This document shows positions 59,825-64,000 of a stretch of DNA of 64,000 nucleotides, piece after piece (the stretch's first letter is position 1; the number at the start of each line of letters is the position of its first letter). Location of the stretch: positions 372,001 to 436,000 of the forward strand of contig JANUWF010002356.1 in the NCBI GenBank assembly GCA_026120185.1, in the 5' to 3' direction. The stretch comes from Voacanga thouarsii. Lineage: Eukaryota > Streptophyta > Magnoliopsida > Gentianales > Apocynaceae. The translations under genes were made by a program, and so were the position numbers. Under the pieces are notes generated by a model. That model ran no database searches. It was not told where the DNA came from and was given only the letters and a program-made list of their open reading frames with translations.

Positions 59825-60479
59825 GAATATCCTTTCCGAGTAAGATGTTAAGTAGAAAACAAATTTTGAGAGATCCTAAGCGTAAAATAATGTGGGAAAA
59901 ATAAAGCACACTGTAATTTTTAATTAATTAGATTATTATTTTTGTTATATTTTTAGACTTACTAATTCAATAAATAAAATTTTTGTCATATATTAATATA
60001 TTCAGTTTGAGTGTAAAGTAGAGAAAAAAAAAAAAAGAGATGTAAATATTGACGCGTTGTTTGGTTAAAAAAAAAAAAAAAAAGAGAGAGAGAAAGAAAA
60101 AATAAATTCTAAGTGAATTTTTTTTTATATTAGAAAAATAATATGTTTAAATTTAGACGAATTAAGATATAAATTAAAATAATATTTATTATTTATTTTT
60201 AATTCTAATCAAATAAAATCAAAATAAACTATATTTATTCTTTATAATAAAAGTAAAAATTCTCTTCACCTTTTCCTTTCCTCTCACATTCCTTCTTTAG
60301 AGGCTTTTTGGATGGAGGAAAATGGACAGAGAGGAGCAAAGAGAAAATGGAGGATTTGAATTTTAAATATTTAGATTAATTTTTTATCAAAGAATGAAAG
60401 GCGAAAAGAGATTAGATTTGGTATAAAAACTTTAACCTTCTTTCCTTTACGGAAACAAAAGGAAAAAAAACTCATTTAA

Positions 60480-60836
60480 TAAATCTTTAGTAAACAAATT
60501 AAAGTATCCTTAATAAGTAAAATATTATTTATTATTACATCAAACTAATAAACAAAAATGTAAAATTATTGTGAATTTAATTCAAAATAAAATTAAAAAA
60601 TTTAAAATTAGAAATTTAAAAAACCATACAATAAGAGAAATAAAAGAATCACTTAAATTCAATTAATTGATTATGTTCATTTATATAAAATCCTTATTCA
60701 TAGATATTTAGATACATCATCTAGAATAATAAGAAATAAATATAATAAATACAATCTTATCTTATCCATTAATAACTTTAGAAAAATGAACAGTCTCATT
60801 TATCTTCAAGAACAACCACTTATTATTTTCATAATG
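60480..60836 (-). repeat. Diverged 3' LTR of the second copia copy
   Basis: On the minus strand it begins 'cattatgaaaataataag' right after 'ccattaggga', matching the TATTATGAATT start and purine tract position of the first element. It shares 'gatgatgtat' and the 'ttttatataaatgaac' TATA region. The far end is estimated from the 352-bp length of the first element's LTR. Confidence 0.5.
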
Positions 60837-63440
60837 CTCCCTAATGGATGTTGGAAATGTCTCGTTAAAAATCTTCTTAAGAAAAATCCTGCGAGATAAA
60901 AATCTAGTGAAGGAAAAAAGAATACACTTTTCGTTCTAAAGGGAACACTATCTCATTAAAAATTTGGCCAAGAAAAAAACTCCATAGAAAAAAAAAAAAA
61001 ACTTTAGTTACAATGTATATACTCTCCCTCTTGATAACAACTTTAAGATGTCTTCATATATTGCAACCGATGCATTTTAATTTTATATACTAATTTTTCA
61101 AATAAAGCTGTCTACAATGTCTTAGGGAATAAATTTGTTAGATTATCACATGATTAAATATGTTGTATATTTATTTCACCTCTCTTCTAGAGTTCACGAG
61201 TAAAGAAAAATTTTGATGAAATATGTATCATCCTAATTCCTTTAATATATTCACCTCTTAATTGAGTTATACAAACTATATTCTCTTAGGTGTTGGAATT
61301 TCTTTTTCAGAGAATAATCCAAAATTTTTTCGAATATAATGGATCATGAATCTCAACCACACACATTCTCGACTTGCCTCATGAATAATAATAATTTCAG
61401 TATGATTGGAAGAAGAAGTTGCTATAGATTGTGTTTGTAGAACGTCATGATATATCAGCACAACTACATATAAATATATAGTCAGTTTTAGAACGTACTT
61501 TATGTGAATAAAAAAGATAACCAGTATCTGCATAACAAATCAATACTGAGTTGGTTTTATTTGAATAAAGCAATCCGAAATCTATTATCCTTTAGAGATA
61601 TCTTAGGACATGCTTAATACTATTCCAATATCGTCGTATTGGAGAAGAACTAAATCTTGTTAATAAATCCATTGAAAATATTATATCAGGTCGAGTGTTA
61701 TTAGTAAGGTACATTGGTGTACCAACAGTACCAATAAATTTTTCATCATCTTCTCAAGGTTGAAAATGTCTTTATTTACATATGATGACCTAATGACTAT
61801 TGGAATACTCAATGGATATGCTTTGTCTGTGAAAAATCTCTTCAAAACTTTAGTTATATATATTGATTGATGAATAAAAATATCATATTTCATCTGTTCT
61901 ATTTATAGATCAAGACAAAATTTAATTCGTTCAAAATTTTTAATTTTAAATTCTTACTTCAGGTTATTTTTTACTTCTTGGAGCTTTTTTGGAGTTTTAA
62001 TAAAGTTGATATTATCAACATATATAGCAAGTAAAACAAAATCAAATCCAATTCTTTTAATAAATACACATGGATATATCGGATCATTTTTATATCATGA
62101 TCTTAATAAATGTTCACTAAGACGATTATACCGTATGCATCCAGATTACTTTAAGCTATGCAATGGCTTTTGTAATTTAATAGAATAATTTCCACGATGA
62201 CCAAAATTATATGTTTCAGGCATACTGAGTCCTGAGATTTTTATATAAATATCATTATCAAATTTCGTATATAAATAAATAGTTACAACATCCATTAGAT
62301 GCATACCAATCTTTTCAGGTACTACTAGATTCAAAAGGTATTAGAGTGTAATTGCATCTACTACGGATGAATATGTCTCATCGTAATGAATATTCGATTT
62401 TTTCAAGCAACCTTATGTCACAAGTCATGATTTATATCTTACGCCTTTATTATTTTCATTCCACTTTCACACAAATACCCATTTATAACCAATTGGTTTT
62501 ACACATTCTAGTGTTCGGATTGCAAATAAAAAAGCATCACGCTTTGCAAGTGAGTTTTACTCCAGTTGAATTGTATCTTTCCATTTTAACTAGTTATTTC
62601 TATGACGACATTCTCTAACTAATGTTGATTCAAGATCTTTATTATCTTTTAACGCATCAAATGCTACATTATATGCAAATATATCATCAGTAGTTATTTC
62701 CATCAAATTTCAACTCCTACCAGAAGTCATAGAATTGATAAACATTTTATTTTTTTTGTTCACTATTTTTAGATATTTGAATCTTTTCATCAATTGTCAC
62801 TTGGTCCATATTTTTTAATTTTTCAATTTGATCGTTCTTATCATTTACTCTTCTTTTCTTTCGAGAATTTTATTTTTTGAACTAAGGGATCGGTCATACT
62901 TCTGGTGTGTTTTTTATTCAACAACTATAGGAATTTTATTTTATTTTGTTGGAACCTTTATCCCAGTAAGAGTTTCTATAGATGGAATATAAGATTTAAT
63001 TACCCTTATAGAGTTAATAAAAGAATTTGACAGTTGATTTGTAAGTCTTTACAAATTTTGAACTTCTAGTTCATTTGCGCTTGTATGCGGATCCAAATAA
63101 TTCAATGATGTTGTCTAGATAAACTCTTTTTTTTATGCAGTTTATATTATTTCCCTAATTTAGGAAATAGAATTTTATCAAAATGACAATCCGCAAATCT
63201 TGTTGTGAATAAATTACTTGTCAATAGTTCAATATATCTAGTTATAGAGGGAGAATTATATCCAACATATATCCCTAATCTTCTTTAAGGACCCATTTTG
63301 ATACGTTAATTTGATACTATCAGTACATATACAACATACCAAAAAAATTTTAAATAAGCAATATTAGGCTTTGAATCAAAATCCAACTGCAATGGAGAGA
63401 ATTTGTGATAATTTGTTAGCCTTATATACACAAGTATTGT
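60480..63440 (-). mobile_element. Second, older Ty1-copia copy, 5'-truncated in view
   Basis: On the minus strand the order is: an integrase tail resembling 10800-11020 (starting near 63430), the linker 'gatttgcggattgtcatttt', RT pieces near 62600-61680, RNase H (SNHTEIIIIHEASRECVWLRF, 61276-61450), a purine tract and a 3' LTR-like end. It is the same lineage as the element at 8116 but much more diverged, with many stops. The RT catalytic motif reads YVDN instead of YVDD. No gag or 5' LTR is present; the sequence changes abruptly at 63441. Confidence 0.85.
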
Positions 63441-64000
63441 TGTGGGCCCCCAATCCTCTGGGCCCTTCTCTTTTGAGGGATTTTTTTTTTTTTAATTTGG
63501 TGGGTTTATTGGATTGTTACTTTATTTAATTAATGGGTTAGGATCCATAGGATTTAAGAGTTAGTATTTTAAGTTAAGGGGTTAATTAGCAATTGTTTTA
63601 TTAGAGAGTTTTAATTAATTACTTATTAAATGCTCAGATATAACATCAGTTACGTTGTTCTTTAGTATTAGTGCTAGAAGAGAAGAACGAATAAGAGAGG
63701 AGAGGGGGTAAAGAATTGTAGAAAGGGCTTTGAGCCATTACCATCAAATCTTAGTAAGTTAGCCTCTCTTTTGTTGATTACGGTGTTTGTAATATAGGAT
63801 TAAGACTTGTTATTCTTGAATTGAAGCTAGAGTGTTAGAGTTCTAAATTGGAAAAAATCGATTAGAGGATTAATTGTATTGTTTAGGTTTCAATCGAAGG
63901 TGAATAAGTATTTGGTGGCTTGAAAGGAAGCTTTGAGAGGATTCTTAGTGTTTGAATTCCTAAGTAATAAAATTGGGTTTACTTGTATTTTGGCCACTGA
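63441..64000 (+). mobile_element. Start of another LTR-like element (incomplete, runs off the window)
   Basis: The sequence turns abruptly from copia integrase to TGTGGGCCCCCAATCC. A TG start at a junction inside a transposon fits the left end of an LTR. It is non-coding to the window edge. The flanking 5 bp is ATTGT (63436-63440); the matching duplicate would lie beyond the window. Alternative: simple deletion breakpoint. Confidence 0.4.

Overview
The window is nuclear DNA of a flowering plant, most likely a eudicot. The genes have many AT-rich introns with GT-AG splicing, the intergenic DNA is very AT-rich, and Ty1-copia, RTE-type LINE and Stowaway elements are present. Every host protein has a clear plant-specific relative, including chloroplast FtsZ1, V-ATPase subunit e, a SYP5-type SNARE, TAF6B and a PPX-type phosphatase. 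I cannot name the species.

From left to right: DNA topoisomerase I (+, 2286-7313); a young, coding-dead Ty1-copia retrotransposon with near-identical LTRs and an exact 5-bp target duplication (8111-13697); V-ATPase subunit e (+, 14346-16334); plastid division protein FtsZ1 (+, 17476-21880); a decayed RTE-type LINE on the minus strand, inserted inside an older AT-rich dispersed repeat (22195-25418); TAF6B-type TFIID/SAGA subunit (-, 25894-30090); SYP5-type Qc-SNARE (-, 31573-33392, with a leader intron); protein phosphatase 4/PPX catalytic subunit (+, 36110-40960) with a Stowaway MITE in intron 4; intronless eIF1A (-, 41651-42085); a BPI/LBP-family secreted lipid-binding protein (+, 44516-49272); a PHD-finger protein with a C-terminal BAH-like region (+, 52055-58787). 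The right end holds a second, older copy of the same copia lineage on the minus strand (about 60480-63440). It is cut off where what looks like another LTR element begins at 63441.

All nine host genes look intact. I joined exons by hand and each gives one continuous reading frame of the length expected for its family. They do not form a pathway: they cover DNA topology, transcription, chromatin reading, translation, membrane fusion, proton pumping, plastid division and phosphorylation. TOP1, VHA-e, FtsZ1 and PPX recall a gene neighbourhood on Arabidopsis chromosome 5 (At5g55260-55300), and the BPI/LBP-PHD pair recalls At3g20270-20280, so much of the window looks like conserved eudicot microsynteny broken up by transposons.

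I found no undescribed multi-gene system. The points most worth a second look are a histidine at the predicted SNARE zero layer of the SYP5 protein, two introns with GC rather than GT donors, the copia element with young LTRs and dead genes (its TATA box lies in a perfect palindrome), five repeated acidic PL/PI motifs in the TOP1 tail, a 27-codon upstream ORF just before the PHD gene, and a possible alternative last exon for that gene.
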